Positions 22,479 through 34,156 of a DNA stretch of 64,000 bases are shown here, piece by piece. The notes beneath the pieces were generated by a model that did no database searches, was not told where the DNA came from, and saw only the letters and a program-made list of their open reading frames with translations. A program made the position numbers and the translations under genes. Every line of letters begins with the position of its first letter. Within the stretch, counting starts at the first letter, position 1. The DNA is from Laccaria trichodermophora (Eukaryota > Basidiomycota > Agaricomycetes > Agaricales > Hydnangiaceae). Location of the stretch: assembly GCA_018417955.1 (NCBI GenBank), contig JACTVC010000021.1, positions 868,001 through 932,000 of the forward strand, read 5' to 3'.

Positions 22479-24912
22479 CTAACACCCAGAAGGAACGCTC
22501 GAGTCATCAGTGTAGCTCTTCGCATTGACGCCAAGTCCACGACTAGCAAAGGCCTTCCACAACAAGCACTTGTTGGCGCCGCCGTAGCGGTTCTGGTCTG
22601 CTTGTATCCATGCGTCGCGCGCCGTGACGACTTAAAGGCGTGTTAGCAAAGTATAGTGTAAAAGGCGAGGAAGGCCGCTTACACGTCGGGTTGCAGGGCT
22701 GTAAGCGGAGAGCGTCGAGGAAGAGGTGCAAGAACACGACATTGCCCTGGGTTCCGTCGGGATTGGTCTTTGCGGTTGTCGAGAATCCGTGTGCGCCGAC
22801 GAGGGCTGCGTAAACGTTATGCAGCATGTTGGCCCAGACTTCACCGATGTCTGTGGCAAAGAGGGTCAGACGAGAATGCGTGAAGGTGTGAGATGACGTA
22901 CTGTGAACCTCGTTAAGAGTCTTGATGCTCGAATACCTCAGGGGGTTGGTCGTGCTATCAATGCATGTTAGCTGACAGCGTCAGAAGGAGTTGAAAAAAA
23001 GACAAACGCCGAAGTCGAGTAAGGATGGGTGCGGATGCCGTTCTTGTTGTTCGTGACGTAGTCGCCCATAACGTAGTCGGTGATGGTGGCGGATTTCTGC
23101 TCAGACCATCTGATGAGGGTATCAAGATACAATCGAAGGAAGCAGGTGTCAAACACCTACTCGGCCATAGCATCAGACCAGCCTTCACCCATCCCACCGG
23201 CCTCAGTCGTCTGGAGACAACTTCCAGTCCCCCCACCCGTCATTCGGTTCGTGATACCATGGGTCATCTCATGAACGACGATGTCGTTCTCCAATGCACC
23301 ATCGCGGTTGGGCTGACGCTCTAAGTTAGTATGGGCATTTTCTTCGAGAAAGGTGGATATACGTACTGTGGTGTAAGTCCAGGTGTACCTAGAAAAATAT
23401 TTCGTTAGATTAGCCCTTCAATAGCTCAACGAAAAGATCATACATTCTGCATTGTCCAGGCTGACCGCTAAAGAATCAAGTCAGCATTCAATCTTACCAA
23501 AAAAGAAAATCGGAGCTTACTCAGGTGGAGTAGCGAAGTTAGCATTATTAGTTCCGCTCGAATCCTGAACGGAGATCTGCACGCGATCATTTCCACTGCC
23601 GCCCTTTCCAAAGTTATTGGTCTGGAAGTTGAATGCCGCCTCAGTAAATCCATAGCGATAGGCATAGTCATGCACGGTGTTGATCAGGTAAAAGGCATTG
23701 ACGCGGGCAGCATCAACGTTATTGGCGACGGATGGCGCTTGAGAGGTCGAATAGGTATACTGAAAGTTAAGCCCCGTTGAGCTCTGAGAAGTCGTGGCGG
23801 TGGTTGAACCCTTGTATGAGACAACGTTGTTTCCACTAGACACACATCAGCAACTGTGGAACCGTGAAGGGAGATATACGTACGCAGTAGTCGTGCTGCT
23901 CGTCGTGCCGGTGTTGTGCCAGCCCAAAGAAGAGGCGAGAGTGTCCTGAGGGTCTGTGAGGGTTTCCAAGCCTTCGGTCAAAGCCCTCTTCGTGATAGGA
24001 AGCACAGTATACTACATGATACCGTCAACAATTAGTCCGGAGGCCTCTTCGAGTAGTAGAAAACGCACAGAGGCTTGAGCGACGAAATCAGTAGCAGAGA
24101 GAATTTCACCGGAGTGCGCGTCGACGTGGACTTCATACCAGCTATTGACCTCCTCGTTTTGAATTTGAATAGCGTGGACGAGAGCAGCTGATCCATCAGG
24201 TCGGGCTAGGTAATGGACAGCGGTGGGAAACCCGTTGTATTTCCCGTTGAAAGCCTGTTCCGCCTTGGAGATGACGGACTTTACATCGATCGTTGGCTTC
24301 TCAGAGGCGATTTTACCTGTAACGCATTCAAACATTGAAGAGATATGAATACATTACGTACTTGGCTTGACGAAGGAGGAGCCGAAAGAAACAACTTTGT
24401 CGTCTTTCCAGGCAACGTTGGCGACAGCGTTGATGAAGGGGACTCCTTTCTATGTCCCAGACGAAGTGTCAATGATGCGATGAAGGTAAGGCATATAGTA
24501 AGTGTACACACATGGGTTTGTCTGACGTACGCGAACTTTTCCGCGGCCGCAGTGTACCCACTCTTGTAGCCAACTGTGCTGGGATCAACACCGAGACGGC
24601 CTTGGACGAAAGCAATGGCGGTGTCGTTAAGACCACTGGCAGATGCGCCGAAGGGGGCAGGCTGGGGGAGGCCCTCTCCAAAGACCTACGCAGCCAGCAG
24701 CATGAGATTTTGATAATGGTGCCATGGGGAAACAACGATCGCACCTCAAAAGTCGAGGGTGGGTGATAACTCTCGATCTTGAGGTCACGGCTGATGTGCC
24801 TTACGCGATGGGTAGAGTGATCAGCACTGAGAGGCGAGGGGACTGCGCTTGTCAATGAGGCATAGACGACGGCCAGATAGACAGAGGCGAAGAATTTGTT
24901 GAAAGACGGCAT
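22479..24912 (-). CDS. Fungalysin-type M36 metallopeptidase (extracellular zinc protease), copy 1
   Basis: Secreted zinc endopeptidase with the usual order: signal peptide ([23 protein letters not shown]), FTP propeptide, then M36 catalytic domain. The catalytic core shows [16 protein letters not shown] (HExxH zinc ligands and catalytic Glu) and, downstream, [15 protein letters not shown] with the third zinc ligand. Supporting blocks are [71 protein letters not shown] and [15 protein letters not shown]. Exons join in phase through short introns, for example one after DFVAQAS (donor GTGCGT near 24075) leading to YTVLPITKR. No break was found. The protein ends shortly after SSVPSGC, which is the ordinary fungalysin end. 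A second copy lies at 38617-41111 on the same strand. The role is extracellular protein breakdown for nitrogen or host invasion. Confidence 0.92.
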
Positions 24913-27013
24913 GGTGAGTGGCTAGCTCAGGCTTGAGAGGAGGCAGAAGAGGCGATAGAAGTCTCCTGAGGTATCTCTCAGAGAGATTTCATCCTTTTAA
25001 GTCGCTCCCAGATAAACATAAGTTCGAAGGTTTGCAATATTTGGATAGAAGGCTTGTGGTACGATAAGGCATAATCTTGTGCAACGCAACCTGATGAGCA
25101 CGTCTCCGCGTTGCCAAACCTGTTGATATCAATGAGTCTTGTTAATCACTCCTAATTTTGGAACACAGTTCGCATAGTACCAGACGACTGACTAGATCCA
25201 ATAAAGAATATTCAATTCTCCACGAGGCGCCAGAATCTTGAAGAAGAAGATCTTGAGTCGCGAATGAATGAACATTTCTAGACCACATGAGAATAGAACC
25301 CGTGAGGAGGACGTATCGGCCGAATCGTCCAATGGCAGAGATACGAAGTAGATATTTCGGGCTGGCTTAGGTCAGATGAATGATTTTCTTCATGTGAATA
25401 TCTAGCGATCTACCTGTAATATAAAGTCAGTGGGTTGACTCGAATTTCAAGCTGTGAACGTACTCCGTCTCCTTCCCTCGCATACCGCCGCTACTCGTGT
25501 CGCCCGTCGCGGCGACCTCGTCCCATCAAGCGCCTACCTGGCGATTCCACCTAGATGCTCCTTCCGGGCTCGGAGAGTTGAAGTTGCCGCTCATCAACGA
25601 GAACCCCGACAGCAATAAGGCGCACAAGGTATACGCTTAGCAGAGCACAAGGCGAGAAGTCAGGTACGCCAACTTAGTCTCCGAGGTACTTCGACGACCA
25701 TGCAGGTGTTTTTATTTGGTGGAATGCCAAGAGGGAAGCACACATTGATAGAAACGCGCACCGCACGATGTCGGGAGTCACAGGTCCGTGGCGCATGAAT
25801 AGAGAACCTTTTTGCTTGAGGATTGGAAATTGTCCTGATGGTGTAGGCAGACCTACGACCAGGAGATGCAGGATGTTGGTTGTGCGTTGAAGGACCTGTC
25901 AGGTTCGTGAGGAGATATCACAGAAGAGAAGAAGAAGCTAACCTGAACATGACTCGAACTAACCCAACGTTGTAATTCGCAGACTCAGGGTGTTGGCGCC
26001 AGCGCCATGGCGATAGTGGTCAAGGTCATTTGAAAAAGAATGGAGTTTGTGTTTGGCAAGGAGCGGTACGGTAAACAGGAACTCCGAATCTCCAACTTTG
26101 CTTTAACTCCCATTTCATTGCCAAGGACAGGAAATGCTCAGATCAACCCCAGCAAACCGAAATTACAGTATTGAAAAGGCTTGAATATGAACTGAGAGAC
26201 AGGCTGTTTCTCATCTTCGTCCTGATATGAGGTCAACCAAATCCCTTAAATCCCCGCAACATCACTCGATGCAGGATCAACCGTCTGACCTCTTCGACTC
26301 TCATGCCTCAAGCTCAAGCTTCAAACCGTTTTATGGACCTGGAAAACTCGATGCGGCGCATTACATACCATCAATGCCTCCTCTCCTCCGTCTTCTCCCC
26401 CTCAAAATACTTTAAGACATTTCCCTAGCTTGTCTGAGTCTCCAGAACTTCGTTGAGCCGATTCTTCTGATCGATACATGGATGTCACGATACTCACCCT
26501 TTTCCACCTCTCAGCATTCTTACAGTACGCACTCCTGAGTCCTAACACAGGGACGCCTAGCCAAAGGTTTCTGCTATATAGGTGAACCCTCTTAATTCTT
26601 GGACTACTTGCCGAAATACTCAAACTGTGCTGCGTGCAAATTGAGATAATATCGCACAAAATTGTGCAATGTATAAATGTGATCTACACTGGAGTTTGCG
26701 GAACTCTGCCAAATACTGGTGATTGCGGAATTCTGGCACTCTAAAAACTACGCACGCGCCAGGAGGGTTTGGCCGTATTGAAAGGTAGGACATAGTTTGC
26801 GCATTGAATCAAATGCAACGCCTTTCGAGGACAGTTGGTGAAACTACCCGATTCGTACAAAAGAGTAAGGTTAAATATTTCAGAGATCTTTAATCGCCTA
26901 ACACGAGCTGGGTACACAGCACAAGACTCTCCCATCCCCCCCCCAAAAAAAAAAGAAGACTTGTCAAAGCGCTTGGTGCTCTCGATGATATGATCCTTTC
27001 CGGTTTCACGCTA
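24913..27013. other. Intergenic region, possible gene remnants
   Basis: No intact gene. A short stretch near 25553-25630 reads LDAPSGLGELKLPLINENPDS-NKAHK in one frame and may be an exon remnant, but neither side extends. Other ORFs (26227-26415 plus, 26402-26659 minus, 26741-26935 minus) show no motifs. A poly-A run sits at 26943-26953. Confidence 0.35.
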
Positions 27014-28774
27014 TTAGATTGGCGAAACCGAGCCAGAACTCTCGGCATCCACATCTACAATCCAGAAAAAATATAAAATCATCAATACCCCCAGCCAAAA
27101 CGAAAAAAAAACCACACACCACCAATGAGAACCTGGCCATATTCTAATCCCACTGAACCACCCATCAATCCTATAGTCCCGCCACGCAGGCTCATCCTTC
27201 ACATCCACCCCTTGTTTCCCAATCAATTCTATCCAGTCTAGAGTTTGCGTATGCATGTGTGCGGTCTCCCTGTCGGCGGAGAAACATATCTTTCGGAGGG
27301 GATGTTTAGCGCCCAGATGCAAGGGGGAGCTGGAACCCAAATGCAAGGGATCCGTACCCGCACCCGATTGCGAAGACGACTCCCAACCCAACCGCGTCGT
27401 GACCATTTCCACGAACAGTTGGTGGTTCTCCGGATCCATGCTATCACACCCCATATCCAGTACCTCTAAATTCGGGACAAGGAGGTAAGACGCGATACCA
27501 CGGAATATCGCGTCCGAGATCGGCCTCACCGTGGTGAATCGGCCAGGATAAAAATGAAGGCGTAATACTTTGACGGCGGTGCCAATGTACTCCAAGGTGC
27601 GGAGCAAGTACTGCGCGCTGATGGCTACGTTGACCATTGAAAATTCTTCAATGGAGCAAGAGGACCGCTCGATAAAACTCTGGAAGCTCGCTTGAGACCA
27701 TTGCTTCTCCCCTTTGATGATGAGTATTCGGAGAGAGGGAGTGGTAATGGCGTTAATGATATTCATGGTCGATATCCGCCCTCGGATATTCAGTGTGTTT
27801 AAATGTGGAAGGGTGAGCTTTTCCTCTGAAGTCACAAACACATTATTATCATTGACGTGCAACTCGCAGTCACGGATGTTCGGGCACGTCTTCAGAATTT
27901 GCAGTATATTCGGCGCAGCCGTCGCGTTGAGCGTCAACGTATGCAGTCGTGGGGAGGAGGTCCAGATCATGGGTACTATGTCACCCAGACTCCTGAATCC
28001 CAGATCGGAAGGCTGGGGATCGACGCTATCAGGCGGGAAGCACAGCTCGAGGTTATCAAGCATCGTAGAAAACCCTGTAGAAGGCACATACTCGGTTCGT
28101 AAAGGATGTTCATAGTAAAGAAGGTCGCGGAGGCACATGTGAACAGATTTCCAGCGTGAGATGTGTTGGTATAATAAGCGGATTAGCGATGCCACATCAC
28201 CAGGCCTCCCGGGGTCGCATCCCCGATCGGTGTCTACTGGTAAGCAGATTGACAATGGAGTGGGGTTGGATCGGTCCAGCCATAATCTGGCGAGCGGAAA
28301 TGCTGGCCCGCACGACCCACTGCTGCATCGGCGTACTTTGAAAGACGCCCAAAGAAGTGGGAATGTGAGTGCCACGTCCCGCCAATACTTACATATTTGG
28401 CATAAGAGCAACGGGGCGGCTTCGGCATCAGCTTCAACAAAGCCCTCAGGAAGACAAGCGAGGAAGATGGATTGGAGGATCTCGACGGGGACACGGCGGA
28501 TGGGGGAGAGGAGACATTTTTGGTAGGCTATACGCTCATGCACGTCGGCTAGATCTCTGAGGTATGGTAATAGGAATGATTCGAGCCATGAGGCGCGCTT
28601 GATGTCGTCAGAGAGGTGCAGGGAAAGTACACCCGCGTCGAGGATGTGCCCTTGTTCAGTGTGGGATCTGAAGGCTTTGGTGGATATATATTCTGGATTT
28701 GAGGAGGGGAGGGTGAGAAGGAGTTCGGAGAACGAGGGGAAGGGCTTTGACCTGGGGTTTGTGTTATCGTTCAT
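27014..28774 (-). CDS. F-box protein, family copy 1 (with hydrophobic C-terminus)
   Basis: Single-exon ORF of 586 aa. Residues about 85-130 form an F-box-like unit (SPIRRVPVEILQSIFLACLPEGF followed by LLLCQICKYWRDVALTFPLLWASF), as in the many Agaricomycete F-box proteins thought to recruit substrates to SCF ubiquitin ligases. The rest is leucine-rich-like (LDNLELCFPP, LHTLTLNATA, CPNIRDCELHV, LPHLNTLNIRG, VLRLHFYPG, LEVLDMGCD), resembling LRR repeats. The extreme C-terminus WWCVVFFSFWLGVLMILYFFWIVDV is strongly hydrophobic, a possible tail anchor absent from the third copy. A CACGTG box lies 29 bp upstream of the ATG at 28803-28808 and is shared with the other two copies. The substrate is unknown. 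Confidence 0.85.
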   Translation of the reverse strand: MNDNTNPRSKPFPSFSELLLTLPSSNPEYISTKAFRSHTEQGHILDAGVLSLHLSDDIKRASWLESFLLPYLRDLADVHERIAYQKCLLSPIRRVPVEILQSIFLACLPEGFVEADAEAAPLLLCQICKYWRDVALTFPLLWASFKVRRCSSGSCGPAFPLARLWLDRSNPTPLSICLPVDTDRGCDPGRPGDVASLIRLLYQHISRWKSVHMCLRDLLYYEHPLRTEYVPSTGFSTMLDNLELCFPPDSVDPQPSDLGFRSLGDIVPMIWTSSPRLHTLTLNATAAPNILQILKTCPNIRDCELHVNDNNVFVTSEEKLTLPHLNTLNIRGRISTMNIINAITTPSLRILIIKGEKQWSQASFQSFIERSSCSIEEFSMVNVAISAQYLLRTLEYIGTAVKVLRLHFYPGRFTTVRPISDAIFRGIASYLLVPNLEVLDMGCDSMDPENHQLFVEMVTTRLGWESSSQSGAGTDPLHLGSSSPLHLGAKHPLRKICFSADRETAHMHTQTLDWIELIGKQGVDVKDEPAWRDYRIDGWFSGIRIWPGSHWWCVVFFSFWLGVLMILYFFWIVDVDAESSGSVSPI

Positions 28775-28802
28775 GGTGGTATTGGATTATCAGATCTCGG
28801 CC

Positions 28803-28808
28803 CACGTG
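28803..28808. promoter_or_regulatory. CACGTG box upstream of F-box copy 1
   Basis: A palindromic CACGTG, the binding core of bHLH/Cbf1/Pho4-type regulators, lies just before the start codon. The flanking sequence ACACGTGGGC is conserved at the same gene-proximal position in the other two F-box copies (31548 and 35261). Conservation across copies could simply reflect recent duplication. Confidence 0.35.
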
Positions 28809-28971
28809 TTCCAGGCAAACATTGTTGGCAAAATTGCTACAATACAAAGAACGAAGATTATCGAGGGTAATACAAAATAACTATGTAACGTAATGTAGGT
28901 AGAACGAATTTTAGCGAAAGGAATATCAGTAGTACAGTAAGGTATACATTTCTGTTAATGTCTCCTCATCA

Positions 28972-30603
28972 TCATAAAGCTGCCCGCAACCCACCCTTCC
29001 AATCCCTCTCCCCCTCCGCCGTCTGATAAAGAGGCAACTTTGGGGGCGTGTAAAGCGGCAGCGGGACCGAGTAGTCAATCTTCCGATCGCCATTCGAGTC
29101 GTAAAGCTGCGAGTACGGCGGGAGTGTTGATTTGAATTGTGAAGGTGAGGGCGGAGATACAGGCGAAGAACGTGTCGTCGTCGAGTCGAGCGATGGCGTC
29201 GAGGAAGAACGCAAAGTTGCCTCCCTTCCAAACCTAAGTGGGACTGAAAACCCCAATGTCTCCCTCGCCTTTTCCCCACCATCCAAATCATACAAAAACG
29301 TGACATCCACCTTCAAATCGTGCCACACGACAAAAAGCGCCCCGGCCGCGCTCTCCCTAATGACGGGCTCGCCTGCCCACGATTCCTGTTCCTCATCCAC
29401 ACTCGCTGAGCTCAGTTGAGCAAAGGGGACATGCGTTTCCATGGTGTACCACGTCGGTGTTGCGTCAGAGGACAGTTTGAAGTCGTCAATGAACGCGTAG
29501 TTGTCTGAGGAGAGCTTATAGGTACCATCGTCACCGCGGGGAAGGAGAGAGAAGGACCGGGTGATGGCTTCTGTGTTGCCAGAACAGGAGGAATGGAGGA
29601 TGGAGAGATCGTAGAGCGTGCTTATAGGGTGTGGGTCGCGAAGGGGGAGGTTCGGTGGTTGCATGGGAGCAGGGGGTAGTGGGAAGGACGTCAAGTATGC
29701 AGGGGAGGGGCGGATGCGGAATTTTTCGTGTTGGATGATGTTGATGGATAGGTTGGCAATTTGTAGCCGTTTACATTCATCCTCCGTTAAATTTTTGGTG
29801 CGCATGCGGAGCGTTATAGGTACCGATGCGTCTTGGACATTCACGAACTCTGGAACCGAAGCTAAAACTTGCATCTTTGACAACACCTCTCGGGGAATGC
29901 GTGGGCTATCCTTCGGCGTCGGGTTCACGAGGTAATTCGTCATCGGAGGGGGATGGGGGTCAGGCGAGATGAAGCGGTCGAGTTTGATGGGGGTGCTGGC
30001 GTCTACGGATCTAACACGCGAGCGAAAAGGCGCACAAAGCGTTGCTAAGCTCCATGAATGGCGGTGGTTGTCCTCCGAATCTAGCATGATGAATTTTGCG
30101 GTAGCGTATAGCGCATACCGAACACCGAGTTCTTCCGATCCGAGGGTGCTAGTCGCGGGTAGCCAGCCTGGGATGGGAAGGTCGAATATGACGTTCCATT
30201 GGCCTTTGTACTAAGTCAGTGGCGCGTCGTGGTTGGTTTCAAAACACGTACATGTATTGTCTTCGTGGCCATGGTTTGTCAGTTCCATGGGCTCGGAAGG
30301 CGCAATGTCGCGAGAGACAGAGCAGAGGCGGATGGCGGCATACCCGGTTTCAGGTGTGTTGATTTCTGATTGGCCTTCAAACGTCAGGGAGACGGATTCC
30401 AGGAGGACTCGGGCGGTGCGGCGGGTGGAAAAAAAGGAATAGGGCGATGAAAGCGAGATGGCAACGTGTCCTGATAGAGAGTATGCAGAGCTACGATCAT
30501 AAGTATGGAACCAACAACAAAACAATGAAACTTACAGAGGATCTGGGTCACCAAACATGTGTAGGCGCGAAGACGAGGGGACGATGTTGATCGACACGGA
30601 CAT
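28972..30603 (-). CDS. Arrestin-like (ARRDC-type) protein
   Basis: The long ORF 28972-30087 plus upstream exons forms an arrestin-fold protein starting at 30603 (MSVSINIVPSSSRLHMFGDPD). A 5' intron (donor GTAAGT, acceptor CGTAG near 30493) leads to SAYSLSGHVAISLSS and then VRLLESVSLTFEGQSEI-like text, typical of the arrestin N-lobe strands. A second intron (donor GTACGT near 30251) leads to QWNVIFDLPIPGWLPA and the phrase GVRYALYATAKF, characteristic of arrestin-N/C boundaries. The C-terminal part has a long Ser/Thr/Pro-rich stretch (SSSTPSLDSTTTRSSPVSPP) followed by PPYSQLYDSNG. It lacks an obvious membrane segment. Fungal arrestin-like proteins usually link Rsp5-type ubiquitin ligases to membrane cargo; that role is inferred. 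The PPPY-like PLPLYTPP could be a weak ligase contact. Confidence 0.7.
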
Positions 30604-31581
30604 AATGGGCGTGCAGACAAGAGGTTGCGAGACATGGTAATAACAGAAAGTGTTATATACACAAAGTACAAAGATAAAACAAAGCCAATATTGAGATGGA
30701 CGTTCTTTTGTTGTCCATGATAACGTAATCTCTCCCGCCTTTGCCATCCTTTTTGGACAAGCGGCACGTGTTCACAATCCGATAATTCACTACCACGACG
30801 AAATATATCAGACAACACACAGCTAAGGTCACAGGGACTACTCTCAGGTTTCTCATCCTCACGGTAGACCTCCGAACCTTCACGCTTGCTTGGGCGTCCC
30901 CACCTCCGAAAAATATGTTCCCCGTCAGTGCCACACTCTCCAGCATGAATGCCACATCATGCATCAGCGGCGGGTCGCTGAGTGGCGCGTTTGAACAGAA
31001 GATAGATGAGAGGCTTTTTGTGATTAGAATCAATGACATGCTTTGGCCGCAGTGGTGAGTAACTTTTGCTTTCATTCTACTAATTTTCCTTTCTTGGTAG
31101 TCTTGTAAGTTTTTGTTTGTAGACACGAGGAGTTTGAAAACTTTGCTCCAAAGCCTTCCCTTACGGGGGGTCATCATGCTTCCTTGGTCCTCCTTTTGGA
31201 AAGTCTTGACTAAACCAAGTCTTGACGCTGATCATTCTCTTCCCCAACAACCTGTATCCGCTAGAGTTCAGAAATATCGGAGAAAACCACATCGTTGAAG
31301 ACCTCAAAAACAATAAAGATATAGCATCTCTATGCTACTTCAAATACTGGTACTTTGTAAACCAGAAAACCGTGACGGTTTATTATAAGTCAAACCGCTT
31401 CTTGATGGCCTAGTCAGAGTTAGTCGACTTCTTGAATTTGGCGAGAGATGAACATTTTATTTTAGGGTTTTTATTTTTCAAAAAGACTTCCTGCCACTTG
31501 TAGCGTCCCCCGTAAAAAAAACACGACTTGCAAGTTTTCAAGTTGAACACGTGGGCAGTGATCTGATAATCCAATACCACC
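30604..31581. other. Spacer upstream of the arrestin-like gene and F-box copy 2
   Basis: About 1 kb between divergently transcribed genes. A 174-codon minus ORF at 30653-31177 has one hydrophobic stretch (LRVVPVTLAVCCLIYFVVVVN) and no recognised motif. It overlaps the presumed promoter of the arrestin-like gene, and I do not call it as a gene. The last 40 bases before 31582 match the upstream sequence of F-box copy 1 in inverted orientation. Confidence 0.4.
31548..31553. promoter_or_regulatory. CACGTG box upstream of F-box copy 2
   Basis: CACGTG 28 bp upstream of the ATG, in the shared context AACACGTGGGC then TGATCTGATAATCCAATACC, which closely matches copy 1. The site persists although the downstream gene carries a nonsense codon. 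Confidence 0.35.
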
Positions 31582-33243
31582 ATGAACGATAACACAGATC
31601 ATGGGTCAAAGCCCTTCCCTTCCTTCTCCCAACTCCTTCTCACTCTCCCCTCTTCAAATCCAGAGTACATATCCACCAAAGCCTTCAGATCCCACACCGA
31701 ACAAGGGCATATCCTCGACGCAGGTGTAATTTCCCAGCACCTCTCTGACGACATCAAGCGCGTTTCATGGCTCGAACCATGATTCCTAGCACCATACCTC
31801 AGAGGTCTGGCCGACGCGCGGGAGCGTATAGCCTACCAAAAATGTCTCCTCTCCCCCATCCGCCGCGTCCCCATCGAGATCCTCCAATCCATCTTCCTCG
31901 CTTGTCTTCCTGAGGGCTTTGTTGAAGCTGATCCTTACGCCGCGCCGTTGCTCCTATGCCAGATATGTAAGTATTGGCGGGACGTGGCACTCGCATTCCC
32001 ACTCCTTTGGGCGTCTTTTAAAGTACGCCGCTCCAGCACGGGGACGTGCAGTCCAACTTTTTCGCTCGCCAAATTATGGCTGGGGCGATCCAAACCCGTT
32101 TCCTTGTCAATTTGTTTACCAGTAGACACTGATCGGGGATGCGACCCGATGCCTGATGACGTGGCGTTGCTAATGGGCTTATTCTTCCACCACCTTTCAC
32201 GCTGGAAATCTGTGCACATGTGTCTCCGCGACCTCATTTACTACGATCATCTCTTACAACCCAAAGATGAGGTTTTCACAGGGCTTTCTACGGTGCTTGA
32301 AAACCTCGAGCTGTGCTTCCCGCCTGAAAGCATCGACGACCGAGCCCATCTGGGATTCAGGAATCTGGTACCCATGATCTGGAACTCCTCCCCACGGCTG
32401 CACACGTTGACGCTTAACGCGACATCTTCACAGCATATACTCCTAATTCTGACGACGTGTCCGAACATCCGCGACTGCGAGTTGCACGTCATTGATGAGA
32501 ATGTGTTTGTGATTCCAGACGAAAAACTCACCCTTCCACATTTACACACACTGAATATCCGAGGGCGGATGTCGATCTTGAATATCATCAACGCCATTAC
32601 CACTCCCTCTCTCCGAATACTCACCATGAAAGGGGAGAAGCGGTGGTCTCAAGCGAGCTTCCAGGCCTTCATCGACCGGTCCTCTTGCTCCATTGAAGAA
32701 TTTTCAATGGTAAACGTAGATATCAGCGCGGAGTACTTGCTCCGCACCTTGGAGTACATTGGCACCGCCGTCAAAGTATTACGCCTTCATTTTTATCCCG
32801 ACCAATACAGCACTGCAAGGCCGATCTCGGACGCATTACTCCGTGGTATCACATCTTATCTCCTTGTCCCGAATTTAGAAGTACTGGATATGGGGTGTGA
32901 TAGCATGAAGCCGGAGAACCACCAACTATTCGTGGAAATGGTCACGACGCGGTTGGGTTGGGACTTGCCCCCGGAATCGGGTGCGGGTACGGAGCCCTCA
33001 CATTCCAGCTCCCCCTCAGATCTGGACGCTAAACACCTCCGAAGGATATGTTTCTCCGCCGACAGGGAGACCGCGCACATGCATACGCAAACTCTAGACT
33101 GGATAGAATGGATTGGGAAACAAGGGGTAGTGGATGTCAAGGATGATTCTGCGTGGCGGGATTATAGGATCGATGGGTGGTTCAGGGGGATTAGAATATG
33201 GCCAGAATCTCACTGGTGGTGTGTGGTTTTGTTTTTGTTTTGA
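31582..33243 (+). pseudogene. F-box family copy 2, disrupted by a nonsense codon
   Basis: Collinear with the F-box proteins at 27014-28774 and 35364-36989. After MNDNTDHGSKPFPSF..DIKRVSWLEP a TGA at 31780-31782 interrupts the frame. At this point the intact copies read LESFL and this copy carries three extra bases. The same frame stays open afterwards to 33243: SPIRRVPIEILQSIFLACLP, LLLCQICKYWRDVAL, then leucine-rich segments and a C-terminus GIRIWPESHWWCVVLFLF. Initiation at an internal Met could still yield a 431-aa product from 31948, but this would lack the F-box. The copy lies in inverted orientation to copy 1, with the arrestin-like gene between them. Confidence 0.85.
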
Positions 33244-33562
33244 GTGGGGCTACATATTGATGGTTTTTCCTTTTTTCCCCTGGGTTGTAGATGTGGATGG
33301 TGAGAGTTTTGGGCGGGTTTCTTCTTCAAGCCTGAAACCGCAAAGGGTGATATTATCGAGGGTATGAATTTTCTTGAACGGCCTTATTTTAGTGTACTCT
33401 CTCCCTTTTATCCTAATGTGCGCGACCGAGGTACTAGAGTCTACGCCAAGTCTACCGTGACGCTACCTAAAACTCGTTCCACACACATTAAGTTACATAG
33501 TTATTTTCTATCACTTTCGATATTTTTCGTCATTTGTTTCTTGTAAGTTGCACATGCCAATT

Positions 33563-33655
33563 CCCGCTACGTTAGTAGTGGGTCTTGTGGTGGGCGAAAG
33601 GGTGGGAAAAAAAACACGTGGAACTGAGACATCACGTTTTTTCACACGGTCACAC
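33563..33655 (+). mobile_element. Putative terminus of an AT-rich element, shared in inverse with 62881-62984
   Basis: About 90 bp resemble the reverse complement of 62881-62984. They share GTTAGTAGTGGGTCTTGTGG, then GTGGGAAAA, then CTGAGACATCACGTTT, TTCACAC and GTCA. Similarity ends on both sides. I read these as ends of related mobile elements, but no target duplication or transposase was identified and the superfamily is open. Confidence 0.45.
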
Positions 33656-34156
33656 GCAATCTCACTCTGATTAAATCATGTCGTGAGCAAGTGATTAGCA
33701 TAGGCATCGATGCTACCAAGTCTGCCACTGCTCAGAAGGTGACTAAAAAAATCACAGCACAAAAGGTGTCAACCTCTAATCAATGAGCAACCACTAAAGG
33801 GAAAGAGAAGGCCTCTATGACCCCCTTGTCGGCATGCATGTCTGGCACGGCCGATACAGATGAGTTGGCCAATGAAGACCAAGTCATGGCAGATGTGGAT
33901 GATGCCTGACTTTGAAGTACCTAACATCTTTATCAGACAACATTTGAATTCAGAATATATACTAAATAACTCCAGCAAAGGGACAATTTCATTACATACA
34001 TAGGACACATAAACTGGTAGTAACTTCACTGTATTGTGGACTTGAACTTTCAACAATATGGACATCATTCAGCCCAAGCAATGACAAGAACACTTACACC
34101 AAGCATGAACAGATCATGTGCAATGGTGGTTGCATGATCAAAAGGCTTTGACAACT

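Noticed and set aside
30653..31177. 174-codon minus ORF with one hydrophobic stretch
   Set aside because: Overlaps the likely promoter of the arrestin-like gene, no motif, no splice-consistent extension.
33769..34068. 99-codon minus ORF in the AT-rich block
   Set aside because: Antisense to the degenerate ATKSATAQKVTKK frame and overlapping low-complexity AT sequence; no motif.
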